Shown piece by piece: positions 12,001 to 23,352 of a stretch of DNA of 64,000 bases (positions are counted from its first letter, which is position 1; every line of letters begins with the position of its first letter). The notes under the pieces were generated by a model. That model was not told the DNA's origin. It made no database searches and saw nothing but the letters and a program-made list of their open reading frames with translations. The translations under genes and the position numbers were made by a program. Origin of the DNA: Eucommia ulmoides (taxonomy: Eukaryota > Streptophyta > Magnoliopsida > Garryales > Eucommiaceae); NCBI GenBank assembly GCA_016647705.1, contig CM028340.1:8185001-8249000 (forward strand), written 5' to 3'.

Positions 12001-13202
12001 TTAATTGTTTCTCCCACTACTATAGCATAGACAAACAAGAGATGTGCTTCAAAACTACATAAAAATTGACATACTAAGCATCAGTTATTCAAATATCCGC
12101 TAAAAACCGATTTGCACCAAATATATGTGCTTTGTGACTGGCGTATTGTCACGACAACAGATAAATCATGATGTACGACGAACTCGCATAACCGTGCACG
12201 AAAAAAATCAATCCAGATCATGTTGATGTACATGTATGGCGAAATCACCGAACATATACAGCTACACTAAAAATTTGCAATATCGTGTGTAAAAATCACA
12301 AAACGCGATATGCAAAACAGGACTCTATCGCGCACAACAACAACTAAAAATTACCACTTCTAAATGTTCAATATACGGTTGCATGACATAAACTACGAGT
12401 CCAAACGCGTAGACTAAAACCTATCATCTGATTTCTACGTCGAAACAGTTGAGATTGTTGTAAAAAATTACATCAATCTTACCTGCGTCGGAAAGGTTGA
12501 CGAAATCGTCCACAGTATTGGGGTTCTTAGTGATCATCTTCCGCCGTGTAGACACCATTGTCAACTAATTGATACAAAAATCAAGGTTACGGAGACCGGC
12601 AATGATAGGCGACGGCGTTGCAGAATGTTAGGGTTTCGATCGTTTAGGGAATATGGAAGGTTCTCCTTTCCAAAACTAAGGACTAGTTATGCGAAAGAGA
12701 CGTGAATATCAAAACACATTTTTTTTAAAAACATGTCTTTTCCCTGACAAGTTATCAAATGGCGGTTAATTTGGGGTGTAATCCTGTGTTACACATTTTA
12801 TTATGTGACCTGTACGATATGTAACAAAATGTAATATTGTTACATGTAACATTTAGTGTTGTATTCATATTGTATGTAACATTATTTTGTATGGAAAAAA
12901 AAAGGTAGTTACATTTAGCATCTGCCACAAAAAAACAAAAACGAAAAACGTTTAAAAAAACAAATAATGTTACATGTAACAAATCACATTATTGTCATGC
13001 TGAAAAAATAGCACCAACGACTTCATCAAACACAATTACAAAAAATATAGAATGCAAACAAGACATTTATTATTCCATTGTTGAATGTAATGTCAATTAC
13101 TAGATATAACAAAATCTGTTTTTGTTAAAAAAAAAAAAATAATAAAAAATTCAACTATCTACTCTCGAATCCAAAAACAGAATCTCTCGATATAACTCAG
13201 TC

Positions 13203-15563
13203 TTACACCAACGGGGCCTTGCATGTCTTCCTGTTGTGTCTCCCTATTTTTCCACATCTCCCACATTTTCTTTCTTTTATTTCACCCCTTGACGGTATTC
13301 TTACTTTCTTCGGTCGACCCGGTTGCTTCTTTGACAATGGTGGTAATATAATTGCTTCGCTCTCAACCCACATAGGTCGTTCAATTATCGGGATTGCATA
13401 TATTCCTCTCGAATAGGTCTCATGGAAAAAATTAACGTTGAAGCATTCTTTTATGTAATCATGTACCGACAAGCCACCCTTGTTAATCGCTACACAACCG
13501 CGTACGCAAGGGAACCCCTTTATTTGCCATTGTCTATACGAGCATGATTGTCTCACCGTATCAACTAGCGATGATGGGGATGAATGAATCTCATAAAATC
13601 CATCGCCAGACGAGCTAATATTCCATTTTCTTCCTTTATTAATCAACTCGCACAACTTGTTATCCCAAAACAGTATTATCTTGCCATCCATATTTTTTTA
13701 TTCTTGTCTCCTATCAGACATTAGGTTTATCCACCGTGTTCTAATTTTGTCAATCAACAATATTGCAGGCAAATGACAATATTCACTTATCCAAGAATTG
13801 AAACATTTCGCCATGTTTGATGTCATTTCATCATAACGTTTTTCCCGAAAAAAATGTTACTGAATTTCATTGCAGAAAGATCATGCATGAATTGCGGAAC
13901 TTTTTCTCCATCTTCATACATTATCTGATCATACAACATTTTATAAACTTCCGGTGTGTGCGCATACGCCAACCCGTTCAATTTCTAAATCATTAATTCC
14001 TTAAGTGTGGTGTTTCTCCCAATCATTGCAGCCCTTAGATTCATCTTTAAATGCAATAGGCAGCATACATGGTGGCAATGTGGGAATACATTCCATACTC
14101 CCTCTAATAAACCATTATAACGATATGATATAAACGTGATCACAAGATCTGCCGCAACAATCTTTCTGAATTCAGACAAAAACCAATTCCAATTCTCATT
14201 ATTTTCTGCATCCACAATTGCAAATGCGATAGGGAACATTCCTGCAAAATCAACCCAATCACAAAAACCTCAATCAATGAACACATATGTTACATGTAAA
14301 AAATATGTTGTTACATGTAACAATGTTGCATGTAATATATTCTGTTACACGTAACATACATTTAAGTGTTTAGTGTCAAGGAAAAAATGTTGTACTATAC
14401 ACTAAATATGAAAAACATTTATTGACAACACCTTGGTTACCATCTTTTGCCGTCGCAGCTAATAAATTCCCTTTATATCGGCCGGAAAGAAATGTTCCAT
14501 CAAGGAACACCATTGGTCAGCAGAAGCGAAAATCGTAAATACATGCTTCGAATGCGACAAACAGATGTCTGAAATGTCTCGTGTCCTCATCATAGTCGAG
14601 TGTAACATGAATCCCGGGGTTCATCTGTCTACATTTATTAACATACCATCGTAATTGGTCGTGTGATGTTGAATAATCCCCAAACACGCTGTTTTTGGCC
14701 TTTTCTACACCAAGCCGCGTGTTGCAATACATGATCTCAATACCATATTACCTCTTCAAATTGTCAACTACATCAACAGGGCACGTTTTTGGGTTGGTCC
14801 ATACGTCATCAGTCAAATTAGAAACAATCTCCGAGCTCATTCGTTTGTTTTTGTTTTTGCGAAAAGTAGATCCACATGTGTGTTTGTTTACCAAATTTTG
14901 GATGTAGAATATACCATTTTCCCACATTACACGTTCCTGCACAAACCATTGACATTTCTTTTCCTCTCTAAGTGCACATGCAACTGTCATATGCACTTTG
15001 TTGTTTTTTAAATAACAAAAATTGAATCCAATCTCAATTACATATTTTTTCAATACATCCCGGAATTCGTTTGTTCTGTCTTTGAATTTTTTACCCTCCT
15101 TTTGGATTTCATTAGCCCATTGAGATGACAATAATATGTTGTCGTTACTCCGCTGCAATATGTTGCCGTAACTACCTATGTAGTCAAGTTCCTCTTCGCT
15201 GTCTCCCCTACTATTTAACAGTGCAGTGGCGCTTGTTGATGCACCATTCAATCCACTAGAATCGTTCAGTCTTCTCTGGATGCATATATCCAATAGCTCA
15301 ATATTTTGATGCGTTGTTAGCAACATCATCTCCTCAAAGTCGCTTTGATCAGCAAGCATGCAGTTAGAATGGCCATGCAAGGTGTATGACAAGTCAAAGT
15401 TTGACTTAGCTAATTCTGGCCATTTTGTTACAATCTTGTTACACAAATCACTAATGTTGTTGTTGTTGGCAATCCTCAAAACTGCATTCACCCCCTCGTA
15501 CTTGCATATGCATGCAATCGAAAAATACTCCATGCTAACATACCAATAACCATTAGAACACAT
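13203..15563 (-). pseudogene. MuDR/mudrA-type MULE transposase (decayed)
   Basis: The likely start is the ATG at 15563, just after an acceptor-like TTTTTCCAG. The N-terminal 110 residues look like the PB1-like region of many plant MULE transposases. A MuDR DNA-binding region follows (TNEFRDVLKKYVIEIGFNF ... CQWFVQERV ... HTCGSTFRKNKN). The catalytic region includes MVFLDGTFL and, past a candidate intron (14431-14242, GT-AG), FPIAFAIVDAENNENWNWFL. The C-terminus (13691-13203) has a SWIM-like CSYRQWQIKGFPC...CVAINKG and a CGRCGKIGRHNRKTC zinc knuckle, ending at a natural stop. In-frame stops occur at 14748-14750 and near 14517, and the frame is broken across 13985-13691. The enzyme would have cut and joined the element's terminal repeats. 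This copy cannot be functional. Confidence 0.85.
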
Positions 15564-15589
15564 GATCCCCCTTTCTTCTGGAAAAATAA

Positions 15590-15965
15590 ATATGTTACAT
15601 GTAATATCACTATACAACACACCGTTATGTATCGATGTTACATGTAACATGCCTCCGTTCTTAAAAAATGATGTTACAATGTAATATCAACATACAATTA
15701 TGTTTATTGTTACATGTAACACGTCCCTTTTCCTTGTTAAAATGTAACATGCCCTAAGAATGTAACACGCTATAGGTACAAACGTTATGTGTATCAACAC
15801 ACAGTTATGCTTATGTTACATGTAACACACACATTTTTCTTGTTAAAAATGTAACATGCCCTAAGAATGTAACACGCTATATATACAACGTTATGTGCAT
15901 CAACACATAATTATGTTTATGTTACATGTAACACGCTATATGTATAACGTTATGTGTGTTATGTA
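15590..15965. repeat. Palindrome-bearing tandem repeat upstream of the transposase
   Basis: About two and a half units of roughly 135 bp from about 15690. They share GTAACATGCCCTAAGAATG, AACACGCTATA, ACGTTATGTG and a TGTTACATGTAACAC palindrome. An exact ATGTTACATGTAACAT is at 15635-15650. The block lies directly 5' of the transposase reading frame and could be its leader intron or promoter region. Confidence 0.8.
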
Positions 15966-16299
15966 CTGTATTCCATTTCGCATATGCCCTGTGTGCTTGT
16001 GAATCAACCTGAATCATCCAAAAAACTACTATATATGTCGATCCACAACTAAAAACACTGTATCATCTGTTTGTAAAAAAATTTCATACACGTATGTTCG
16101 ACAACAAAAACTTCATTAACCAAAAACTAGGTCTTTATACACGTTGCTATCAAAAATCCTAACTTGATATCAAGATGTCTGTAAAATTACTACGATTGGC
16201 ATATATCAAATGAGGATGTGTGTTGCCTGTTGTTGATCGGATTGGAATGATATATTAATTTCATTTTCATAGCTGCTCTGATTCGATCATTCTCTCTAC

Positions 16300-16591
16300 G
16301 TCCACGGTGATTTTTTTATTTTGAAATTCGAAATGCAACGTATATTAGGAAAAATTGCCATGATTTGGTATTTATAGTATGTTTTCACAATTGGAAAATC
16401 GGATTCAAAAAATGGAAATTGTTTGCGCGTATAACGGAGGGGCAAATCGGTCACCGAAAAATATACGGTAAGCGAATTTGGGACTGATCGGTGCACAGTA
16501 AATTTGGCGAGGGACTGCGTTGTTCGGTAAATCATAAGCTAGTTTTATTGGTAGATTAAGGCTAATTATGGGTTCAATCGGTAATTTTCCC
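16300..16591. repeat. Right terminal inverted repeat of the MULE
   Basis: On the minus strand it begins GGGAAAATTACCGATTGAAC and has the same ordered blocks as the left end (CTACCAAT, GCACCGATC, GTGACCGATTTGCCCC, ATGGCAATTTT). The inner limit is approximate. Confidence 0.65.
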
Positions 16592-16601
16592 AATATATTA
16601 A
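16592..16601. repeat. Right target-site duplication of the 12-kb MULE
   Basis: AATATATTAA, an exact copy of 4510-4519, directly outside the terminal CCC. Confidence 0.85.
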
Positions 16602-17959
16602 AGCATGAATATTCACATTTTTATTTTTTGTAATTTTAAACATTTTAATACATTTTAACATTGATTGTGCTGTTGTGGCTCGCATTTTTATTCACATTCA
16701 TTTTCTATGCTCATAATATGATCATTTAAATCATTTTGAATGTTCAGGGAAAAAAGTGTAAAAAATAAAAAATAAAAAAATCTAAAGAAATGCAATGAAC
16801 ATTCAACAAAAAAACAAAATGAATAAAAAATATCAAAAAATACTAAGATCATCGAAAAATAAACCGGTATAAACATTCACAAAAAATGAACAAAAATCAA
16901 CAAAAACTATCATAATGAATAAATAATGACTCCACCAAAATCAATAAAAAACAAACAAATCATACCATATCTGAATCGATATGAAAGTTCACCAAATAAC
17001 AATACAAAATGAATATTCACCCTAAGATCTGAAAAACACAAAACACTAAAAAATGAACATTCACCCTCAGATCTGAAAAATTACAAATTAACATACACCC
17101 TTATCTGGAAAAATTTAGAATGAGAGAGAAAGAGAGTGTGTGTGAGAAAGAGCACAAGTAGACGACACAAATGCGACAGTGTTGCGACGATAAACCACAT
17201 ACCATATATCTAGATCTACAACGACAATCTCCATGGGATTCAGATCGATTTAGATATTCGTTCAATGGTTGAGCAAAGACAAAGACGGCAACAAAAATCA
17301 AATAAAGCGAGCACGATGAATAGTCAACGGCGAACGCGAGCGGCAAATTACGAGCACAGAGCATAACAAATAGATCTGGAAATTCCAGATCTGAAAAAAT
17401 TGGATCTAAAATTTGCCAGATCATATATATATAGAGAGAGAGAGTACAGTGAATGTCCAAACGGTCATCGAAAATTCCTCATGCACAAAGGTTGATCCAC
17501 ACAATTTTTTAAGGAGACCAGAAATTAATTTATAGATGCTATGACCTAGCATTGGAAGCACAATTTAGAGAATATTGTTGAGCTAAAAAATTCTAAGGAT
17601 GTAGAAAGAAGAAGAACAGAGGGGAAAAGGAAAAATGGGGCATCGGATGAAGAACAGAAATTGTTTGTAGGCACATTTAGAGAAGCTAGTACAACAAGGG
17701 CATTTAGTTGAATTCTTCACTGAAGTCGCACTGGATCAGGCCAAACTGAACATGGTCCGATGAGAAAATTCCTCATGTACAAAGGTTGATCCACATGGGG
17801 GCAAACAAAGGCAGAGAACGACCAGAGAAAGAGAAAGAGAGTGTGGCCAGCGGTTCACGGCAGTGATGGCTCGCCCGATAAAAGTGGCTTGCGGCTAAGG
17901 AAGATAGAGAACGAGAATAGAGAGAGCTTCTGAAATGGAATATAAAATTAAGGTTTTCA
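16602..17959. other. Non-coding interval with leader-like segments and a small direct repeat
   Basis: AT-rich sequence with repeated GAACATTCAC/GAATATTCAC motifs. From 17100 to 17460 it is CT-rich on the minus strand and resembles a plant leader, with no recognisable protein. A direct repeat containing AAAATTCCTCATG and ACAAAGGTTGATCCACA occurs at about 17468-17500 and 17765-17797. Part of 17500-17930 may be an old element fragment. Confidence 0.55.
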
Positions 17960-18331
17960 TTATATTATAGGGAAAATTGGTGAATTAGTCTTATTTTTAG
18001 GGTCTAATCCGCAATTAGTCTTTTTTTAGTAGGTTTTGATTTAGTCCCTTAAGTTGGATTTCACTTGAGTTTTAGTCCGCATTACAGGGATTATAAAGGT
18101 ATTGCAGGAATTGTAGAGAGAACTTAGTGAGTAAATTTGGTTTTATAATGAATATTAGTTACATGTAATGAATATTAGTAGTAATTTAGTAATTATTATA
18201 TTTTTACATATATCTGTGTATTTTTTGTTACATGTACTTATATAATATTAGTAACATATTACAATTACATATATCTATGTAATATTTGTGACATTTAACA
18301 AATATTGGACACATAAATTAGTTTAATATTA
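17960..18331. repeat. Dispersed TTACATGTA-rich repeat, left part (split by the hAT)
   Basis: Segment 18225-18331 is clearly similar to 60850-60970, sharing ACATGTACTTATATAATATT and TGTAATATTTGT with ACATNTAACAAATATT. The repeat continues at 22759-22830 on the other side of the hAT, so the hAT landed inside it. No coding potential. Confidence 0.65.
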
Positions 18332-18339
18332 GTTACACG
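18332..18339. repeat. Left 8-bp target duplication of the hAT
   Basis: GTTACACG directly precedes the TAGGG terminus. The right copy at 22751-22758 is CTTACACG, seven of eight identical. Eight bases is diagnostic of hAT elements. Confidence 0.85.
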
Positions 18340-19499
18340 TAGGGCTATAAACGAACCGAACTGTTCATGAACAGCTCGGGCTCGGCTGTAAAAAAACTCG
18401 TTCGAACTCGTTTATTAAAATAAACGAACTGAGCTCAAGCTCCAAAAAGTGTCCGTTTAATAAACGAGCCGAGCCAAGCTTGTTCACGAACTACTCGTTT
18501 TCTGTTCGCGAACAAAACTAAAACGAGCCAAGCCTGTTCACGAGCTCATTTTTATGTTCGCGAACAATAATTTATTATATATATATATATATATATATAA
18601 GAGAACTAGGGTTCTCATTCCCATTTCCCATTCACCATAACAGAAACGGCCACTCTCGCTCACTCCATAGCCATAGGGTCTCTACTCCATCTCAGATTCT
18701 CATTTCCATCTCCCTATCACGCCGTTCTACCTTCGTTGTCGGCTCGCCGCTCATCTGCATCTCCGTCTCACGCCTTTGCCACCGCTCATCTCCATCTCTA
18801 TCTCTACCTTCGCCATGACTTCTCTTTGTCTCGTGCCGATCTGCCTTCGTCTCCATCTACAGGTGCTCACACTAACGTCGATCTTCTCAACCGTGTCAAG
18901 CTACAACCCTAACGCCACCTTCGACGCGATCTGGTACTCTCTTTCTCTCTTGGCATCTGTCGCGTTATTCATTCAGAATAATGTTTGATATTTCCTATAA
19001 ATCCAAACAAAACTTCTCATTATCAACTAGAATTTAGAAGATACATAAGGAGGGAGAATTTAATTTGTGATTGATTGTAAATTTATGAAGTGCAACATTT
19101 TCATTCAGATATGCATAAACCTATTGATTGTAAATTTGTGAAACTATATTCAAAATATTTCGAATTTAATTTACTTTCAGTAGAGAACTGCAACATTTTT
19201 ATTCAGAGAGTAATGATTCAATAGTTTCATTCAAATTTAATTTACTTTTAGTAGAGGCTGAATTGTGAGGAACTGCAACATTTTCACTCGAATTTAATTT
19301 ACTTTCAGTAGAGACTGAATTGTGGGGAGTTGCCAGTGCTTCTTTTTGTAACGATTCTAATATTTTGACAGCATTTTCTTGCATTATCTATCTTATGAAT
19401 GGTCTTCGTAGTTTCTTCTCTTTATTTTTAGATCTTTTGAATAGGTTTTTAATCTTATTATTACTGATTATGATTTATACTTTTTTATTTGAAGAGGAT

Positions 19500-21522
19500 G
19501 TTAATTGAAGATTCAACATCATTTCCACCAGTTAGTATTTAAGACAATGAAGAAGATGTCCCAAGCCAAGAGGATAATGAAAATGATTTGGGAGTTGAAG
19601 ACAATGATCCTGACAGAACGGAGGTGGAGAATCTTAAAAAAATGCATATATAAGGAAGCCTATGAAGAGGACCTCTAAAGTTTGGGATGACATGGAAGCA
19701 TTCACAGATGAAGGTGTAAAAAAAACGAAGTGTAACCATTGCAAATCTGTTTTATCCGTTCCTCAATCGGGTTCCACAACTCAACTACAACAACATTTGA
19801 CATCGTGTGTGCAGAAGAAGGTTGCATCTGGGGGTAAGACTCAAAGTACTCTAACATTTAGCACAAGTGATGTTGCAACTACTCTTGCTTCTTTCAAATT
19901 TGATCGTGCTAAAATTAGAGAACTTGTTGCACATATGGTACTTTCCCATGAATATTCTTTTAATCATATGGAGCATATTGTGTTTAACAAATTCATGAAA
20001 GTGTTCACACCATTTTGGGAAAAGATATCACGACATACGGTTAAGAATGATTGTTATTCCACTTATGAGATTGAGAAAAAGAAGTTAAAAATCTTATTGA
20101 AAGATGTGAATAAGGTTAGCATTACTACTGATTTATGGAAATCTCCGGGGCAATCCATAGGGTATATGGTTGTTACTTGTTATTTTATAGATGCCGACTG
20201 AAAATTACAAAAACGTGTGATAAATTTTTGCAACATTCCTCCTCCCCACAATGGGATTGTCATTGCCGAAGCTTTTACCAATTGTTTAGTACTGTGGGGA
20301 CTTGAAAATATGATGTGTACTATTACAGTAGATAATGCTTCATATAATGATGCCGCGGTTGGGGTTTTAAACACAAATTTTGCATTGAAAGGAATTTGTT
20401 TTTCGGTGGCAAGTTTTTTCATGTACGTTGTTGTGCACATATACTTAATATTCTAGTGCAATATGGGTTAAAGCAAATTGGTGATATTGTGAAGTGTGTA
20501 GGAAAAGCAGTTAGGTATTTGTCACCTCATGAAGCTTGTCTTCATAAGTTCGGTGAAATAGCGAAACAATCATTATTGCCTTCAAGAAAATTGATATTGG
20601 ATTGTCCAACTAGATGGAATGGAACTTATTTGATGTTAGCTTTTGCATTGGAATATAAAGAAGTTTTCCCTAGGCATTGAGAGTGAGATCCTTTGTTTTG
20701 TTTACGTACCTAGCGATGATGATTGGGTTAAAGTGAACCAAGTGTGTCAATTTTTAGGTATTTTCAATGAAATCATCGAAATCATATCAGGATCTGAATA
20801 TCCAACGTCTAATTTATTTCTTCTTGAGATGTGGAGGATAAAAGAAGCATTGAATGAAAAAAAAAAATGATGATTGTGAGTTTATGAGGGCAATGGCATT
20901 GACTATAGAAAACAAATATGAAAAATATGGGGGGGGGGGTAACTTATTGATTTCTATAGCAGCAGTATTAGACCCAAGATATAAAATGAATCTTGTTGAG
21001 TTTTGCTTTCCTAAAATATATTCAGGTGAAGAGGTAGAGAGAAATGTCAAGATGGTTCGTGATGCACTATATGAGCTTTATGATAATTATATTACTTTGT
21101 ACACTTTATCAGCTCATGAATACTCCATGCGTGAGCAAACTCGAGAGAGTAGTTCATCATCTAGTATCATCTCCAATCAAAGCATGAGTAGAAATGTTTT
21201 TAGTGGCAAAGCAAAGTTTGAGTCTTTTATTAGAATAGCCGACAATATTCAACCGGTGAAATATGAGTTGGACACGTACCTAGAAGAGAGTGTTTACATT
21301 TGTAAAGAAGGTTCCACTACCAAATTTGATGCCTTACAGTGGTGGAAAGTTAATAGTCTAAAGTTTCATATATTATCTAAGTTGGCAGGTGATATATTAG
21401 CTATTCCTATTACTACGGTTGCGTCGGAATCTGCATTTGGTGCCAAAGGTAGAGTTATTGATCAATATCGTGCATCTTTATCTATGGATACTGTGCAAAT
21501 CTTACTTTGCGCTTCTAATTAG
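19500..21522 (+). pseudogene. hAT transposase (ZBED/RICESLEEPER type), broken
   Basis: Pieces in order: an acidic N-terminal stretch with stops (19500-19660). A BED-type zinc finger (KTKCNHCKSVL ... TTQLQQHLTSC) near 19720-19815. The RNase H-like core start with VSITTDLWKSPGQSIGYMVV near 20118-20180. A middle part with VDNASYNDAAVGVL and RCCAHILNI. LDCPTRWNGTYLML near 20597-20640. The C-terminal dimerisation region (DALQWWKVNSLKFHILSKLAGDIL ... TTVASESAFGAKGRV), ending with a stop at 21520-21522. Damage: an in-frame stop at 20199-20201, frameshifts near 20395, 20665 and an A-run at about 20860, and a G-run at 20930-20938. The C-terminal 222 codons are uninterrupted. No activity is expected. 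Confidence 0.88.
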
Positions 21523-21939
21523 TGTTGTGTGATCCATAGAGTCAAGCCAAAATCTAAAGTAAGTGATAATATTATTTATTATATTATGATATTATATAGA
21601 AATATTTTTAATTAAAATATCTATGACCATTTTTTTAGTTTTTTTATTTTTTGAAGGATGAAGATCTGGGATACAAAGAGTTCGCCACACCTTATTGAGG
21701 TTAGTGTTTGATTTTGTAACTTGTAAATTGTTAAATGAATAGTGTTTTTCCACTTCCATTTCAAACTTGGAAATTGTTAAATGAGTAGTGTTTTTCCACT
21801 TGTATTTCAATGATCTCTCTTTTAAAATTTTGGAAACTTTTTGAAACCTTTTCAAACCTTTTTGGAAAATCTTTAAAACTATGGAAAATCATGAAACTTT
21901 TTGAAACCCTTTATAAAAAAATTATAATATATTTATTTG

Positions 21940-22065
21940 TTTCTATTTCAGGTTTCGGTTTCTGTTTCTGTTTCAGATTTCTGTTTCTGTTTCTGTTTCG
22001 GTTTCAAAATTAGGTTTCTGTTTTTGTTTCTGTTTCAGGTTTCTGTTTCTGTTTCAGGTTATTAT
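21940..22065. repeat. TTTCTGTTTCNG microsatellite-like run
   Basis: Repeated hexamer-like units (TTTCTG, TTTCAGG, TTTCGG) inside the hAT, downstream of the transposase. Frames here translate to Phe/Ser/Val repeats and are not genes. Confidence 0.8.
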
Positions 22066-22758
22066 ACCCAAAAAATAAAAAAATATATGTATTTATTCAG
22101 CCATTCAAACCATCTGTTTAGGAAGTTTCGATGCTTAATCAACAGTATTTGTTATTTTTATTTTATTTTAAATTAATTTTGAGTTATTGGACAACAGGCT
22201 TGCAAATGGTAGAATGATCCTCGATGATTTGGACTACTTGTTTGGATAAAGCTACTGTAATGGTTTAACTGCTTTGGATAGAGCTGCTTTGGACATTCGC
22301 CGTTGTGTAATGGTTTGGATTGGTTTTTGGACAGGTTTTATTTGGTCAAATCTTAATGAGATTGATGTATTTTTGGCTTTTGTGATATGTGTACTGTATT
22401 GTAATAGTTTGGTACTAGGTTGAAGTTTGAACATGTGTTTTATTTAGTCATCTGAGCAGGTATTTTATTTGGTCATATGAGTAAATGTTTTAAAGTCGTC
22501 TTTAACACATGAATAGGTTACAAATTTGTCAATCTTTATCAAGCTATTCGATCTCAAACTCGAGGTCGAGTTCGAGCTTTTCAAGCTCGAGCTCGAAAAC
22601 TCGTTAAATTTAACGAACTCGATCTTGAGCTCCATTTATTTTAGTCGAGCCGAGCTCGAACGGGCAATTCAAAGCTCAGCTCGTTTAATATTTATCTCAA
22701 ATAAATAAGTCCGTACATTTACTACTCGGCTCGGCTCCTTTACACCCCTACTTACACG

Positions 22759-23347
22759 TATTTGTATACATTTAGTTACATGTTACTAATTACATGTATT
22801 TTGTCTGATTTTTGTTACATCTAACAAAATTTCATACACAAAATTGCTATATGTATATATATGTGTGTATATATGTATAAGGGTAAATATATCCATTCAT
22901 TCCTACTAAGGACTAAAAACTAACAATGTTTTATTTGAGTACTAAATAATAACCTAATTTTTTTAAAAGTCTATTAAGGAAAGAGAAATCAAAATATGGG
23001 CTAAACAGTAAAATCCCCAATAAAAATCAAAGACAAAAAATAGATGAAAGAAAACGTGAAATTATAATATAACACAAAACAAAAGACAAATAAAAAATAA
23101 AAAATTAATGATTAAAATAATATGTATGTGTGTGTGTGTCTATATATATATATATATAATGTGTAATTTTACTTTATTATGTATAGAGAATAAATTTTGG
23201 TACTTTTCAAACAAAATGAAATCTCGTTGTTACTATTACAAATAATTGTGAAAATAAATCTTATATAAATTCACCAAATAATTAACAAATAATTATAAAG
23301 AAAATAACAATTATAATTGCACATGCATTAACATATGCTCATATCTA
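22759..23347. other. Dispersed repeat remainder and AT/GT microsatellites
   Basis: The first 70 bases continue the TTACATGTA-rich repeat split by the hAT. A TATATATGTG tract (about 22848-22876) and a GTGTGT/TATATA tract (about 23124-23158) follow. No gene is seen up to the target duplication of the outer Copia element. Confidence 0.6.
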
Positions 23348-23352
23348 TACAA
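23348..23352. repeat. Left target duplication of the outer Copia element
   Basis: TACAA, repeated at 53790-53794 directly after the 3' LTR. It ties the two ends of a 30-kb nest together. Confidence 0.75.

Larger units (their letters stand above)
7627..12558 (-). pseudogene. Decayed Ulp1/C48 SUMO-protease-like gene carried by the MULE
   Basis: The first exon starts with an ATG at 12558 and reads MVSTRRKMITKNPNTVDDFV up to a clean CAG|GTAAG donor at 12483/12482. Later exon-like pieces include a mid region near 11345-10640. There the segment VQLIFGLPRSEVQLPG resembles the plant domain (DUF1985 or plant-mobile type) that often precedes Ulp1 modules. A charged, coiled-coil-like region follows at about 10030-9650. 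Catalytic-domain-like pieces lie at 9120-7627, including WDKLNLIIWEDG, GHWTLLVCDKQE with the His context expected for Ulp1, and a terminal VHEFLNDPPRSWTLDDF. In-frame stops and frame changes are frequent, for example near 11140-11050 and 9840-9500. The domain assignment comes from motifs by eye. The neighbour upstream on the same strand is the element's transposase. Confidence 0.65.
4520..16591 (-). mobile_element. Mutator-like element carrying mudrA-type transposase and Ulp1-like protease gene (Kaonashi-type)
   Basis: The element is bounded by GGG termini and by perfect 10-bp direct repeats. The left end begins GGGTGCTGACCGAATAGTCC. The right end, read on the minus strand, begins GGGAAAATTACCGATTGAAC. 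The ends are long degenerate inverted repeats sharing blocks such as CTACCAAT, TGCACCG and GTGACNGA...TGCCCC over roughly 200 bp. On the minus strand it holds a transposase pseudogene (15563-13203) and then an Ulp1-like protease pseudogene (12558-7627). MULEs that carry Ulp1-like genes are known in plants. A solo LTR at 5409-7507 is a later insertion, so the element was originally about 10 kb. Multiple stops show that this copy is no longer autonomous. Confidence 0.85.
18340..22750 (+). mobile_element. hAT DNA transposon, decayed autonomous copy
   Basis: The left end begins TAGGGCTATAAACGAACCGA. The right end, read on the minus strand, begins TAGGGGTGTAAAGGAGCCGA. These imperfect inverted repeats are flanked by near-perfect 8-bp duplications. 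Inside both ends are dense subterminal motifs. On the left these are GTTCGCGAAC, GTTCACGAAC and ACGAGCCGAGC (18355-18570). On the right they are CGAGCTCGA-type motifs (22545-22740). Subterminal motifs of this kind are usual transposase-binding sites in hAT elements. The element encodes a broken transposase at 19500-21522. An AT run at 18574-18598 and a pyrimidine-rich leader-like stretch (18600-18990) precede it. Confidence 0.9.

Noticed and set aside
17101..17460. 119-codon minus-strand frame
   Set aside because: No recognisable domain, pyrimidine-rich leader-like DNA, no splice-supported partners.
17960..23030. Possible large MULE with GGGRAAATT-type ends around the hAT
   Set aside because: The ends resemble each other only loosely and no matching target duplication was found.
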